Made by a program: the position numbers and the translations under genes. DNA of 64,000 bases from Actinomucor elegans (Eukaryota; Mucoromycota; Mucoromycetes; Mucorales; Mucoraceae), in NCBI GenBank assembly GCA_026027325.1, contig JAMSLZ010000003.1, forward strand, positions 1,674,001-1,738,000, read 5' to 3'. Below the pieces are notes generated by a model. It was given only the letters and a program-made list of their open reading frames with translations, was not told the origin of the DNA and did no database searches. Below, piece by piece: positions 22,276 to 36,073 of the stretch (its first letter is position 1; each line of letters opens with the position of its first letter).

Positions 22276-23871
22276 ATGTTGTATCTAACAGATGATTTAG
22301 GGCTGCTGCCTTTTTTTTTACCCTTTGGTATCATTGGTTTTTATAGATACCTTTGGTTCTTTATCAAAGTAGCTGCTTGGTTGGTCTACAAACCAAGATT
22401 ACCCAAAGCGAATCCAACTTACACAGGAGAAAAAGATGTAACCATTATTGTACCAACCATTGATGCAGGTGAAGAATTCAAGATTGCCGCTAGAAGCTGG
22501 TTAGCCTGTAATCCTAAAGAAATCATCATTATTACCGAAACAAAAATGAGAGAGCCTCTTCAGGAGCTCGCCAACAGCGTCAATCCCAACAAAATTCGTG
22601 TATTGACTGTACCCCGAGCCAACAAACGACTTCAGATGGTTGCGGGTGTCAATGCCACCACTACAGAAATTATTGTGTTTGCTGATGATGATGCTATCTG
22701 GAAGCCTACAATGCTTGAATATATTTTGGCCTGTTTCGAGGATCTCAAAATGGGTGGTGTAGGCACAAGTCAGACTGTACATGCTGTTGATCCTAATGGC
22801 CACCAAACACTTTGGGAAATTTTAGCCGGTTTTCGATTAACGAGTCGTAATATTGAAATTGCTGCTTCTACTCATATTGATGGTGGTATTTGTTGTCTAT
22901 CTGGTCGTACTGCAGCTTATCGTACTTTGATCCTGAAAGATCCTGCTTTTCAATATTGCTTCACCAACGATCTATGGTTGGGTAAATACCCGTTGAACTC
23001 GGGCGACGATAAATTTTTAACGCGTTGGATGGTATCGCACGGATGGAACACATATGCTCAAATCTGTAAAGAAGCCGAACTCTTTTCTACCTTTAAAAAC
23101 AACTGGCGGTTTGTAAAGCAGGTGCTTCGTTGGACTCGTAACACTTGGCGTTCAGATTTCCGATCCCTTTTTACCGAACGTTATATCTGGACAAGACATC
23201 CCTTTGTTGCATTTACTATGGTAGACAAGATCTTTAATCCTTTGACTTTGTTGGCCGGTCCCATCTTGGTAGGTGTTTTTGCCTCTCTGCAAGAACAAAG
23301 AGCAGGCCCCACCAATCCTCCATTGCCTGGTTGGAACATTGCTATTTCTTACATTTGTTGGCTTTTATTGACCCGTTTTATCAAATTGATCCCTCACTTT
23401 TTAAAGCGACCTCAAGACATTTGGGTTTTGCCAGCTTGGTTATTGTTCAATTACTATTTTGCTATCATGAAAATCTATGCGTTATTCACTTTACATGAAG
23501 TTGGATGGGGTACGCGTGCTGGTGTTGGTACTGAATTAGCTGCCGATATTGGTAAAGGCGAAACAGAAGAAGAAAAATACGCCAATGAATACAGTGGACA
23601 GCAGCATGTCAAGATTGAAATGACAGACTATGAGCAACAACAGCGATCTGATATTAATAGTTACTACCAACGACCTACTGCCGCTGCTGCTGCTACTGCT
23701 GCTGCTGGTACTCCCTATGAGGATCCCTTCTTTTCCGAAGAAGAAGTTAGAAGACAAAATAATACTGATATGGGTGTAGACGGTTCTTTTGCTCCTACTT
23801 CTTCTCCTAATCATCAACATCATACTCATAATACATCTAATCAACATGATGGTAATCCATCACTATTATAA
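22276..23871 (+). CDS. Family 2 polysaccharide-synthase-like glycosyltransferase (Cps1/hyaluronan-synthase-like)
   Basis: This is a processive membrane glycosyltransferase of 531 aa with no intron. The ATG at 22276 is used; an upstream in-frame codon at 22252 is TTG. An N-terminal membrane segment (LLPFFLPFGIIGFYRYLWFF) precedes the GT2 catalytic domain, which begins DVTIIVPTIDAGEEF. The metal/sugar-nucleotide motif is ADDDA at about residue 136, a GDD acid motif is at 243-245, and the processivity motif QVLRW (QxxRW) is at 282-286. Three membrane spans follow (from FNPLTLLAGPILVG to the KIYALFTLHEVGW region). The C-terminal ~110 residues are cytosol-like, rich in Gln, Ala and His repeats. 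Family members make beta-linked polysaccharides at the plasma membrane; the exact product here is unknown. Confidence 0.9.
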   Translation: MLYLTDDLGLLPFFLPFGIIGFYRYLWFFIKVAAWLVYKPRLPKANPTYTGEKDVTIIVPTIDAGEEFKIAARSWLACNPKEIIIITETKMREPLQELANSVNPNKIRVLTVPRANKRLQMVAGVNATTTEIIVFADDDAIWKPTMLEYILACFEDLKMGGVGTSQTVHAVDPNGHQTLWEILAGFRLTSRNIEIAASTHIDGGICCLSGRTAAYRTLILKDPAFQYCFTNDLWLGKYPLNSGDDKFLTRWMVSHGWNTYAQICKEAELFSTFKNNWRFVKQVLRWTRNTWRSDFRSLFTERYIWTRHPFVAFTMVDKIFNPLTLLAGPILVGVFASLQEQRAGPTNPPLPGWNIAISYICWLLLTRFIKLIPHFLKRPQDIWVLPAWLLFNYYFAIMKIYALFTLHEVGWGTRAGVGTELAADIGKGETEEEKYANEYSGQQHVKIEMTDYEQQQRSDINSYYQRPTAAAAATAAAGTPYEDPFFSEEEVRRQNNTDMGVDGSFAPTSSPNHQHHTHNTSNQHDGNPSLL

Positions 23872-26231
23872 ATAAAGCATTTTCTAGTTGTACAAGCAGC
23901 TAATAATAGCTTTTTTTTGAACTAAGACATTGTAGGTTTTAGAAGTGTATTCATATAACAGTTACAGGAAGGGGAGGATTGAGGGAAACAGACGAAGGGG
24001 TTTATTTTTTTTTTATTTTTTTTATTTTATTTTTATTTTATTTTATTTTATTTTTTTTATGTTATCTATATAATACTTGAAAGCTTTAGAATCAATAGAA
24101 TTATTACTGTCATACATTCATAATAAAACAATGGCTTATCACAAAAAACGAATCTAAAAACTGGAATTTCTATCTTTATTATATTGCAAAGCATGCTCAT
24201 GCATATAAAGAATATGCACCTAGAACTGGATCGGATATATATCTTTTTTTTATTTGCATGGACCAAATATTAACCCCAATCAAAAAAAAAAAAAAAAAAA
24301 AAAAAGAGATTCGGAAAAAGAAATGAAAAAGTAAGCTATTGTATCGTGTAACACCCACCTATAATAGTCTTCTGGTTTTATAATCCCCGGGAAGGTTCTC
24401 AAAGAACGCACGCACCCGTATCATTTCTCGCGTTTACTTTTTTAACTACCGATTCGCTTACCTATCACCATACAAGGAACCTTTAGTAAACACATTGCTT
24501 GCAGCAGAATCTTTTTTTTTTTCACAAACGAGAAACCCCACTACATCCTAAATGAATGTTCAAGCCGAATACATTAGCAAATGACTATAAATGGAGCTTA
24601 ATTCATTTACGTAGATAACAAAGCGAGCAAGATAAGCATCGGTGCGATAGAACAATACAATTGAATATATTCTCATCACAAGAGCTACCATATATGCATC
24701 ATACTGCAGTTAAATTATATATTCTCTTTTGATGCAGCAATTCATTTTAGGCAAGATATACTAATCAAATGAGACATTTGACTGGAATTAGTCAAAGAAT
24801 CTATATAATATAGATATATGAAATGCACAAGATTTACAGTTAATCAGTTGATAGATGCAATAACTGTTCCGTATTGCAATTAATCGAAATGCTTTAGTAG
24901 ATGCTGTAATTCATTTTGATCGAGTTTCACTGATTTAATGTTGTATTCAACTGGAATTGGTGGAGAGATCTAGACATTTGAAATATATGAAATGATTGGG
25001 ATTTACAATCATTCTGCTGATGAATATAATATAGCAATAGTGCTGCAATCGAGTAATGATTGTAACTGGTCTTGAGTACAATGTATTAATCAAAAGTGAC
25101 AGGTGATCAGCATCATTGAAAAGATCCGATGCTAAATACACTGTGTCATAAAGGTGAGTATATAAATCAATAGTTCATTAATTAAGAATATCTTCTACTT
25201 TAATGTTATGACTGAATGACTTTTATATAGGTGCGGATTTTTTTTTTTTTTTTGGGCTCTAAGTCCAAGAAGAGAATCGCAACCAGGGTTCGAAGAAATA
25301 AGTGTGGAAGTTCATTTTGAATATGGTTTACTTGTCAAATGCGAGATAAGTTGAGAAATCTAAAGAATCCCATTGCATTATATATGGAAAATGGCAATTT
25401 TTTTTTTCAAACAATTTATATATCTGTAAAATTGAAAATGTGAACTCCTCAACTCTTGATAAAGTTCCCAGAGGTTATAGTGGATCCTTAGGGAATATCA
25501 ATAGAGTTTTATTACAAAAAGAAAAGAAAAAGAGAACCCCTCAAAGAATCAAGACTTTCGTATTCAGAGACGTTATTTCAGTCTTTGGTTCAATAGCATT
25601 CGTTAAAACGCAGTGGAATATCTATCACCTGCCAGTTAACATGAGGCTTACATTGCCTTGCCAGAATTGATCATGTATATTTATCATTTGCCCAAAAACG
25701 ACATATATATAGCTTAATTAGTTACCCGTCTAGGCGTAACTGGGTGGCCAAAAAAAAAAACGCCATCTTGAAAATATAACCATACTCATCAAGGTCTCAC
25801 TAATCCAAACAAACAATCCAAAAAGACCTTTTCTGTATAATCTGTTATTATGCATATTATTATGAAAGGGGAATGGTTTGTGTAAATGGTTTGTGTACTT
25901 ATGGGGCAAGTGTAGTTTGGGGGATATTTTATTCTTTTTTGCTAAGTTCTCTTTCTATCTTTCTGCCAAGATGAAAAAAAAAGTATTTAAAAAGCGTATA
26001 TATTTCTGGGTAGGGGGGAGGGGGAAATAGGGCAAGTTTTGGGGGCAAGAAGGGGAAGTGGGTGTAGTGTAGTGTAGTGTAATTGACTAGTCAAAGTCAA
26101 GTTTTGGCTGTATAAAAAAAAATAAAAAAAAAGGTCGTGTTATGAATACAAAGAAAGGAAGATAATAGACAAGGCAAAAAGAAGAAAAAAGGTAATTATA
26201 TGATTGTATTATTAGTAAAGGATCTCTTTTC
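23872..26231. other. Intergenic region with low-complexity tracts and dispersed repeats
   Basis: Holds a T-rich low-complexity run at about 24000-24060, an A-run at about 24283-24305 and two copies of the dispersed repeat (24729-24786 and about 24894-24925). Small open frames here start at non-ATG codons or look random. No gene was seen. Confidence 0.5.
24729..24925 (-). repeat. Dispersed ~60-bp repeat, two degenerate copies
   Basis: The first copy reads GATGCAGCAATTCATTTTAG and continues to CTAATCAAATGAGACATTTG, matching the order of blocks seen near 6.4, 33.8 and 45.8 kb. A second begins TAGTAGATGCTGTAATTCAT at about 24895. Confidence 0.5.
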
Positions 26232-29200
26232 TTACTGGCAAGCACGCTTAATCATCTAAAAATACAATTGTTAGTACCAAGATCAAACAAAAAGTAAAGC
26301 ATGAGCTTACCTCTTTTGCCCAGCGAGCAGTTTCCTTTGTAGGCTGCTCATAATGGCGGCTTGTTCTAGCTTCACGTAACAAAGCTGTGATCCAATCTTG
26401 TTGGAAAAGTGTCTTTAATTGTCCTTCAAATGTTTCTGCAAGATCACTATTATAGATGTGAGTAATATGAGGTGGACACAACGATAGCTTTGAATATAAT
26501 TACCCTAATAAACCAATAGTGGATCTTGTGAGTGAATCAGTTCTGTGAGGATCAATAGCAATGAGGCGCATAAACTCAAAGACGTGAGGTAAGAAAGGTA
26601 ATAACATGGTAGCTAGTTATAAATGTTAGTATACCTTCTTTTTTGACAATAAAATCCTCTTTACCTTGTGGTGTGCCATTCAAACCTTGAACAATACCAA
26701 CATATGCTTCAAGACAGCCCTCATATAAAGTATTAACATAATCAACCATTTCATAGTTGTCTTTATCAGCACGCATACTACCAGCCTGTTGTAAGACCAT
26801 CATAACAACTTCTAAGTAAGCACTAAAAGCATCACCAATAGCCAAAGCAATATCACCAAAACATGAAAGAATAGCAGGCTTTACAGTACGATGAAGAATA
26901 GGTGATTGAAGGTTGGTAACCAACAATTGCATCAAGTTATTACAATAAGGTGCAGCATCTCTACCAAGAGCACGGCATATATCACCAATAAGACCAACAG
27001 CAATGAAGCACAATTGGTATTCAGCAGGGTTTTGCAAAGCAGTGCAAAGGATTGGCACAAATAATTCAGCGTATCTACTAAAGTCGGCTTCTAAAGCACT
27101 AGTCATGGCACCAATAGCCAAGAAAGCATCTTCTGTGGTAGTAGCTTGCTTGGATTGGTTATTCAACAGTTGGAGTACAACAGTCATGATACGATCAGCA
27201 ATTTGACTAATATCTCTAGAAAGGCGACGAATGCAGTTGGTCAAGACACCCAATAAACTGGATTGTAATTCAGAATGGCTAGCTCTATCATCAGCACCAA
27301 TGATTTGACTCTCCATGGCCATAGTAGCTTCTAAACGATCCAAGACTGTCAACACGATTCTTTGGACAGTGTTGATACAATCCTATATAATAAATGATTG
27401 AGTATAACTATGTTAAAACCGCCTAAATACATACATTAGCAGAGCACATGGCAAGAGAGGAAATAGCCTCATAAGCAGATGTTCTACAGTTCGCTTCATT
27501 ATTGGATCTTTCAGTGAATTGCAAAAGAGCAGTAATGATACCCTCAAAGAATATAGACAGAGGAGATGTAGGAACATCGTCGCCAATACTAGGACCCAAT
27601 TGTTCAGCCAAGTTCATCAAGGACTATAACAAAAGACATCAGCAATTTTCAGCAAGCAATCAATCAAACTTACCCAACAACAGTTTCCAACGATACGGGG
27701 GCTATCTTGAAGACCATACACAAGGGCAGAAATCAACTCGTTCAAATGAATTTCAGGCTTGATACAATTGATGAGCAATTCACAAATACGACCAAGAGTC
27801 CAAGCAACAGTATCTTTAACATGAACAACAGAATCCTTCATCATTTGGATCAAAGTAGGTAAAGCCTAATCATCAAAAGTTAAAAAAAACATGTCTCATA
27901 GAAACTACTGTCAATAGTTACCTGATCCACAAGAGGAGTCAACACAGTTGGATCTGGACCATCCAAGATGGAACCAAAGGCCATGACAGCTGCTTCACGG
28001 TTTCTCCAGTTTTCACTTTGGATATTTGTTTCAATAAAAGGCACAACAGGCTGAATCACAGCATTGCCAACACATTGGGCGAGCAAAGAAAGACAAGTAG
28101 CAGAAGCCATTGAAACAGTCCACTCATCCTCATCGTAATCTTCTTCTTGCTTAGTGAGAATCCACAGAAGAACAGGAAGGATATCACCTAATGCCAACTC
28201 GGCGAAATGATAGCTTGTGCGTTCAGGTTGTTCACCAGCCATATGAGCCTATATTCCAAGATGTTGGCACATACATATATATATTCACAGAAATCATTAC
28301 TTACTTCGAGCAATTCTTCCTTCAAGTCCATTTCCTCATCACAAACAGTTGACCAGAATTCGATGGCTTGCAAAGCAACGCGATCATCCTCATTATTCAT
28401 ACCAGCGACAGTAAGCTGTATAGAATGATATTAAATTACGGTTCATATTCAATGTATTGAGTGCTTACACCAAACAAGGCCTTTTCCATATAAAGACGCA
28501 TCTTGTCATAGTAGGTCTGCATGATACGAACAAGACATTGGAAAGCAGCGACTTGGACATCACTAGACTCACTTTGAGTAGCTTCACAGACGACTTGCAT
28601 AATGAAGTTTCTCTCACCCTAAGATCCGTACAAGAAATGTTAGCTTTCTACTTATATTCGATGCGTTATCTCTAACAATATTACCTCGCGTTCAAAGTTT
28701 TCCTTGATGAAATCAAGTGAGTTGATCAAAGCATTGATAGCAGCAAGACGAACTTCTTGGCTATTTGGATATTAGATTAGAACTCTATTCTGTCAATCCT
28801 ACCAGCAAAACTTACTTGGGTTCTTCTTTACGAGCACCTTGGACAACGGCCGTCAAGATATCATTGGATTGGTTTACAAGCACAGCAGGATCCTAGCACA
28901 GGTGGTAAATAACACGTAAACAAAAGGCTCGAATTGAACTTACAGTTGCTTCACAGACGTAACCAATAGCTTGCAATGTAGATTGTTTCAAAGTAGCATT
29001 ATCGGTTGTGATGTTTTCAAGCATAATACGGATCAAATCAGGCCAACCACCCCTAGGTAATTCAATTTCAGCAATAGCAGCTACAACCTATACCAAATAA
29101 TGAGCCATAATGATAAAGAGTCTACTATCTAAGCATACCTGTCCAGAAATATTACCAACAGCCTTCTTGGGAGAACTCAAAGCTTGAAGAACCTACAAAC

Positions 29201-29718
29201 AAGAGGTAAGTCACTTAAACACACACATGCACAAGTAGAAAAAACAAGTGATACATACTCCTTGCTTAATTTGGATACGAAGATCTTCAGCAGTCAAGAA
29301 CCATCTTTGGGAAAGCTCCTCTCTACGGCTTAATTCCTATTAATCAAATATATATCAGCAAATTATGTCTCAACTATATTTTCGAGCTATTACCTTGGCT
29401 GTCAAACTGTTCTTTAAAGCAAGACCAGCAGACATTCTAATAGAATCATCGCCTTGTTCGTTAGCAAGGATTTGACACAAAGAAACTATATAATTGGGCT
29501 GTAAACTTATATTAGCTATCGCGCCTTCCTTTATATGAACCTTTTAAGCTTACGTAGTTTTCTTGAGCAAATAATTCTAACTTTTGAGTGGCATCTTCAC
29601 GTAATGCACGATCTATAAACAGATAACAAGTTAATTTCAATATTGCTTCATTCAAACACGCGTAGGCTCGATACATTACCAGTAGATAAAGTGTTGGCAA
29701 GAAGTGTAGTGGCGTCCA
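26232..29718 (-). CDS. KAP95: Importin subunit beta-1 (karyopherin beta)
   Basis: This is the nuclear-import receptor that carries importin-alpha/NLS cargo through nuclear pores and is released by Ran-GTP. I count 17 exons from the ATG at 29718 ([13 protein letters not shown]) to the stop at 26234-26232, giving roughly 860 aa, the normal family length. Recognisable HEAT-repeat blocks include [44 protein letters not shown], the acidic loop [19 protein letters not shown], and [19 protein letters not shown]. Later blocks are [16 protein letters not shown] and [16 protein letters not shown]; the protein ends MIKRACQ. Introns are about 50-70 nt, mostly falling between repeats. The frame is intact throughout. 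It is the most intron-rich gene in the window. Confidence 0.95.
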
Positions 29719-32465
29719 TTGTTTGCGATTTTTTATCAATTTATTTCTCGAAAAAAAAAAAAATCTACCAGAATTAATAAAACCATTAATACAAAATCAG
29801 TTTTGAATGGTTTAATCAAATTACCCAGAATACAAGAAATAAACTATGTTGACTTCAAAATAACAAAAGAAGAGAGAGAGAGAAAAAAAAAACAAACTCG
29901 ATTACTTGTAGAGAGAAAGAGAAGGAAAGGTCAAAAGTGGAGTTTAAACACCAATCAAAAAACTTTTTGCTCTGGACGCGACTTTGCCTTATACGAGAAG
30001 CTGTTCTTTACGTCATCTTGGGTGTGACCGCGTTTTGATATCATTGTGCTTGATTTGATTGATCAAAAGGCATTGGTTCGCATGAATTAAAAGCTAATTC
30101 TGAAGAAACTGTAGTTAGCAGTCGAAGAAATACGCGTTTCAGCGTAAAAAGTCGCGTCGCTGTCTAAATGCTAGAGATAATAGTTGATAAATGCGCAAGA
30201 TATGACTGGAATATCGCTCAATAACAGTAATAGATACAAACATCTCATATTCACGGTCAGATTTTCGCTTCAATTGCAACAGCCCTTCTGAAAAAAAAAA
30301 TTGCTTACAGCACTAAGTATCTGCCGAAAATACAGCCTAGAGCTACCACAACGTAATTCTTTGCAATCATACCATACTATATTGCAGTTTCATGTATTGT
30401 AAGTTTTATATTCATTCCTATGAAAACTTTTATTAGAAGCGTATTTACTATGATACGTTGAGTCCATTCTTATTTTTGTCTGTTCGCTATAGCCTTCATG
30501 AATCATTAGGTTTCATGGACGCGGAGATTGAATAGGAAGCTCCTAAATACCCTTGACAAGCATCACCAAAATCAAGTAATTGTGTCTACGTAGGAAGAAA
30601 AACAATACACGCAATTGATCTTTGGGGGACCTGCAGAAGTAAATGCACTCTTTGCGATAAAGTGAGCTGTACATCCATCAATGAGTTATGAATGGCTTTG
30701 TTCAACTCCGATAACATTCGGTTTTTACCTTCCAACAGGGAATTTTTCATTTTATTTTGTTTCAAAGTTTTCGTCATTTATAAGCTATTTTGAAATAATA
30801 CAAACCTTATAAATCAATTAATAAAACCCGTACATTTGTACATCTGCTCTTTTGTACATAATATTTCAATTTTGAGCAACGAAAATTATAATAGATCTTG
30901 AAAATTATTATTCAACAGCTATATTTATCTCATTGGGTAGCGGAGTTTTTCTTACTATCATTATTATTATTGTCCATCCATCCTAAGACATCTACCAGAA
31001 TTACAAAACTTTCTCTAGATCAAAAACAAATAAAACTAAAGTTTCAAAGTTTATATATATGTATATATATATATATATATAATATATAGACCGAACTGCG
31101 CATTTTTAGATAAACTATTGCTACTAAAGATTCATTGCGTGAAAAATGTGATATGCAATTCCGATCAACTTTGAGTCTCTATTATTTGATGCACAGTACT
31201 CCATGTAAACATGTTACAAAACATACATTACTTGAAAGAAAATGAACTTTTTTTACAAGTTTCATTCCTCTCTTCAAACGCAAACTTGCTCCTAAGGTCC
31301 AGTACTGTATCATTTCTTGTTCTTAAGAGTAATTTTTGATTCCTGAGCCTCAAAAAAAATTAGGGCTTAGAAAATTAGGAGTGTTTTATTTGCTAGGCAG
31401 GATCTTGATCGATCTGAGTATAATGTCGCATCTGATGAGTGATTCATGCCCAAAAAAAAGTGCTGCATCTACCAAACCCTTAATTTGGTTTCAATGGTTT
31501 CAATGTGTTGTTGACATTTGCTGATTTATATAGCTTTTGTTAGTTAGCCAGCTTAATTAAAAAAAAAAGGATACGTAATGGCAATAGTTTCTTATCATCA
31601 GCTAAATTAAAAGCCGATTGTATAACAAAGAAAAGCAGTGGCTTGATATATAAACTGTTCTATATGAGAGTGGTTGTTTTTGACAAGCCAATACGACACC
31701 CGGTGGCTCGGTATGGTAGGCAGAGTAACAATATCTGAGAAACTTTCTTTTTCATTGTTATCGAACAACGAGATTAGAAAAAGAGTACACAACTGAATTC
31801 TAATTAGTTTGTGTATCTTTACTCTTCAAGTTTTTTGAAAGGCTTTGCATAGGTTTTTTTCCTAGATTTAGATCTTTTTCTTCGCAACAGAAGACTTCTT
31901 CATAACGTGTAACTTGCCTGTTTCTTATTATTATTATTAAACTCTATAGTAAAAAGGAATAGGGCCTATATATAACGAGTTACACTAGACGCTTAATCAA
32001 GTAAAAACAGTGGCGTTTTATCTTGTATTCAGAACATCAGGCTTAGCAAAAAAAAAAAAAAAAAAAAATAATAGCCTTTTTGACACGCTACTGTATGCAA
32101 ATGAAGATTGCTTTTTTTTATGATTATTACTTGAGTTAAATATGAAGAGCTTCATGAAGTTTATTCATCTGGTTAGAAATGGATATTCAATTCATCAATA
32201 AAATGAATAACAAAGAGGTGTAAAAAAAAGGGAAGAGGGGCTTTAAAATATGAGGCTTTAACAGAAAAAAAATAAAAAATAAAAAAAACTTCTCAGCCAT
32301 CTCAGTAATACACACAAGTGACATTTTGTATAAATAAGAGTCTTGTTTCGAATTGAATCATTTGTATAAACTCTTTTTCTTCCTTCTTTGTTTAAATATC
32401 TATACCTTTTTGTCCATAGTCTACATATATATATATATACTCCTCTTCTATAATATCTTTGTCCA
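29719..32465. other. Intergenic region
   Basis: Holds a (TA)n run near 31058-31085 and a copy of the dispersed repeat core at about 31420-31475 (GTGCTGCATCTACC). It also has an A20-type run near 32050 and purine-rich sequence just upstream of the importin gene. A 54-63-codon frame at 30777-30586 (-) is not convincing as a gene. Confidence 0.45.
32329..32336 (+). promoter_or_regulatory. Candidate TATA box for the 134-aa protein gene
   Basis: TATAAATA sits 130 bp upstream of the ATG at 32466 and is followed by a CT-rich stretch, typical of a fungal transcription start region. No expression evidence is available. Confidence 0.45.
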
Positions 32466-32870
32466 ATGTCATACTGTCAAGAAACTAGTCATCATCAATA
32501 TACACAAGAAAAGCAAAAGATTGATTTCATACTGGATGACAAGAGAATGCTAGGCGAAAGTGATCCAGTGATTGTAAATAGCAGCCATAGCGATGGTAGT
32601 TACCAATTCATACATTATAATGAAGCATCACAGCAAGACAAAAGACTCCCCTTACCTAGTACATACAATCATACCCACTCTGTAGATAATCGACCACCTC
32701 CCACAGCTACTGAACTACAATACATCAAAAGAATACATGCTTTAATGACACTGGTGGCGAAACAAACTAAGGAAATACAATCGCTTAGATCTATTATCGA
32801 AGCTTATAGTCAAAATGAAAACAATGATTGCTGTAGTATTAATAATAGAAAGCGAAATAAACAATGTTAA
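32466..32870 (+). CDS. Small hypothetical protein with C-terminal coiled coil (134 aa)
   Basis: I do not recognise this family. The single exon begins MSYCQETSHHQYTQEK. The first ~75 residues are polar, rich in His, Ser, Asp and Pro, and look disordered. The next ~35 (IKRIHALMTLVAKQTKEI to LRSIIEAYS) form a probable short coiled coil. The tail is basic with a CC pair. Support for a real gene is an upstream TATA-like box, a CT-rich leader and an AATAAA-like sequence about 15 nt after the stop. It could be a regulatory or adaptor protein, but nothing in the sequence says which. It stands alone, with more than 2 kb of non-coding DNA on each side. Confidence 0.6.
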   Translation: MSYCQETSHHQYTQEKQKIDFILDDKRMLGESDPVIVNSSHSDGSYQFIHYNEASQQDKRLPLPSTYNHTHSVDNRPPPTATELQYIKRIHALMTLVAKQTKEIQSLRSIIEAYSQNENNDCCSINNRKRNKQC

Positions 32871-35800
32871 ATATCTGTATATCAAATAAAACTGGCTGCG
32901 TATTTTGATAGCATGGGTGAAGAGATAGCTTCGGTGTAAAGAAGTGAAAATAGAAAGTTTAAAGGTAGTGTTACACCGCTATTCACGGTGCACACGCCAA
33001 ACAGGTTTACTATAGAATCTACTTTCTGTTCATCTTATCCTTCTATATATTCAAAGTCCATTTTACATAAAACAATCATAAACTTAAAGAAACGCACGCG
33101 CCAGTTACTTATATTGCAAACTACTTTCAGTTACAGACACTGTAAACTTTAAAAAATAATTTATGAATACTACTGAGTCATATATTCTCTTCTTCCAATA
33201 CCTTCTATGAGTATGTATAACATTTTAAATAGATACAGTAGCTTATCCTGAGCGCAAAGTATACTATTCAGATACGGTATTTAATCAGGTTCAATAGAGA
33301 GAGAAGTATCTATAAAACTAATGAAAGCCATATAATGTAGAGGTAATTACTGACCAGTACAATAAATTTATCGCACTGTAGTTTAAGTTTAGGTGCTAAG
33401 AGACACTACAGTCCATTCTGAGAATGAAGTACTTGTCGAAAAATGACATTGAGACAGGACAGTCAAGGACATGCATAGGCCGTTAGTTCTAGCTTACTGG
33501 AAACACATGTCATTTATAGTCAATTATTGACAAACACAATATTTTGGCTATTGTAGTACTCCAGTCAAGCAATGATTTAATAGATGCTATAGCTTATTCT
33601 GAGTATAGTTATACCGAGATCCATTGTTCATTAGATTTACATCACTTTCAAGTTAATCATTGATCAGTATACAATATGCTAGCATTAATGTTAACAAGAA
33701 CTGCTCTTTTTTTTAAAAAAAAATTCTTTTGGTGCGTATACTTAAAGGACAATATCCAATAAAACAGGATACTCAACAGTTAGATAGTATGTATATGGCG
33801 ATGATAAGGAAGAAGGTATAGTAAATGATGCTTCTAGTAGATTCATTAGCTTATTCTGAGCATGTATTAGTTATCGGACATGAAATCAAAACGAGATCGG
33901 TAGTGATCTATTGATCACCAATTTTAGCGCACCTGAAACGCGTGTAATTTACAAGGCATAAATAAAATTGAATATATGTATTGTATTCTAATCAGATGAT
34001 GGCTCTAGTAGATGTAACGTTTTGCTTTGAACATGTCTTAACCATATGCGATTTCAAAATGGGATCGACCGAAACATGTAAAATAGGACGATTTCTGAAA
34101 AGCTTGTAAGGGGATTCCTCTAAGGTCCAACCGCATTTTTGTATTTTACTGGGTAAGCAGTTAAAGATCACTCGTATCAATTCAGCGAGCTGCGCATTGG
34201 AACGCATATAAAAAATAACTTACTTGCATAATAGTAAGACTAAGAGAAATCATTGGTGTACAGCCATCCCTAACTGTCCATCACCTTGCCTTAGAGGATT
34301 TAAAAACTATTTTAATTTTGAATCGTAAGAGAACCCTAATAGGAAAAAAAATCGTTCGATAGTGAATTAAACAGATTGGCCAAGTCTATCTTGCTATACT
34401 TTGGTTTGAGAGTATGAAAAGAGAAGTTTAAGCAAGACCCATTTAAAACAATGGTATCATTTGCATACATAGTCTTTTATCAATAGGCATTTGGTGATAC
34501 AACTTGCAAGCAAGTAAGGTAAAATTGTCTTTACTGTAACCTTGAATTCTTTTAAAAGCATGACTGCAATTATAGAGGCAAAGGCTGTTTGATTGTTTCT
34601 TCAGGTCAAAAGTACATCAGCCAACGTAAAAACAAAGAATAGGGTGTTGTTACAGCTTTGTAACCAAATAAATAAAAGCCAAGGAAACTGGTATCATTTT
34701 TCAAAAACATGGTACCAAAGGTTTATTATTTAAGGGCTTAAACTGCCAAGGTTCTCAAACATATATTGGACAGCCTAATTTTGGAGACCAATAACAAATA
34801 AAAATATTGCTAAAGATAGCTATATATTTATTATTGTGTATAAATATCATCTTTGTAGGACTAAAAAGAAAGAACTTGAAGGTTGATAAACCCTGTGGAT
34901 ATACCAAAATATAGAAAGAAGTTATTGTTACTATTGTACTACAAATAAACTGTGGCTCAGAAAGTATCTGTTGCATATCTTCATAGTCTTCCCTGCCAAC
35001 TAAAGAAAAATCATTATACACAAGCTCATTAGAAAATCTATAAAGCGTGCAATATCGACATTTTCATTTTACTGATGCTCTCGGTCTAATGATACTGTAC
35101 CTACTGTTCCTCTCGACGAATGCTATTTTTATATGCATCTGATCAAGCGTCCCGTTTAGTTAATAAAGGTTATCGATTACCAATTCTTTCCAAGACGCTA
35201 ATCAAAACAAAAGATTTAAGGTTAAACTGAGGCTTGAACTCATTTTTAAGTATGTATCGCTCTTTAAAAGCGAGTTTTTACGCATCAACCAGTGGCTCTA
35301 TGCCAATTTTCTAAGCCCTAAAAATTTCACACATAAAAATAGAAGTCAGGCTGTAAACTACGATAAAAGCAAATAAATACTTTGTGCTCTAGTTAAATTT
35401 GTAGAGAATTTAAACTAAAGTGTGTCAGAGGCATTTAAAACCTATTTAAATCAATATACTATTACAAATTAAAGTTGATAAAAAAAAAGGAGCACATTCA
35501 GATCTACTTGTAAAATCTCGAAGCGTATATTTGGCTTGTGGCTCAAGGCTCGATTGAATATTTGGGAAAATTTTGTCGAGTGCATCATAGTAGACTCCAA
35601 ATCCAACCGTTGAACTAATCAACATGAAAGTCTACTACATAATTGATCCCGCCTTCAGCTTCTGCTTACTTTATTGCTTTATACTCAAACCAATTCTTTC
35701 GAAAGAGTGTATTCCAATTTATTTATTTTTCCGGATTTGAAAACTTTATCTCAGTTTCCTATACAAGTAGAGCGGGTTTTGGGTGACATCTACTGACTGT

Positions 35801-36073
35801 TTTGACATTTATTATTATTATTATTATTATCTGATCATCATGGTTGCTATGTCTCTTTATCTGTTTATTATGGCTGCTGTGCTGATCTGTAGAATATGAT
35901 ATGTTCATCACAGTGACTCGAGATTATCCTTTTTTACAGCCAATGTCCAAATTCTCAAAAACCCTCACCGTAGTTTTTAAAAAAGTGTGACATAAAATAT
36001 TTAATTACGCGAGTTTGTTGGAAAGGGACTCTTTCTTTTCTATTACTAATTAATATAATCACTGTTCTCTATA
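32871..36073. other. Intergenic region rich in dispersed repeat copies
   Basis: This 3.2-kb stretch contains at least five degenerate copies of the ~60-bp dispersed repeat between 33223 and 34066 and a (TTA)n run near 35813-35832. No intact gene was seen. A 71-codon frame on the minus strand (34207-33992) overlaps repeat copies and is treated as repeat-derived. Confidence 0.5.
33223..34066 (-). repeat. Cluster of dispersed ~60-bp repeat copies
   Basis: Copies at about 33223, 33404, 33575, 33828 and 33996 share the order TAGTAGATG..., TTATTCTGAGCAT (or close variants), then a TGACATT/ATCAAAACGAGATC-like block. The two at 33828 and 33996 align over about 70 bp. Confidence 0.6.

Noticed and set aside
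22149..31990. Shared 14-mer CGAGTTACACTAGA upstream of two different genes (about 22149 and 31975).
   Set aside because: In 64 kb of sequence a shared 14-mer is expected by chance.
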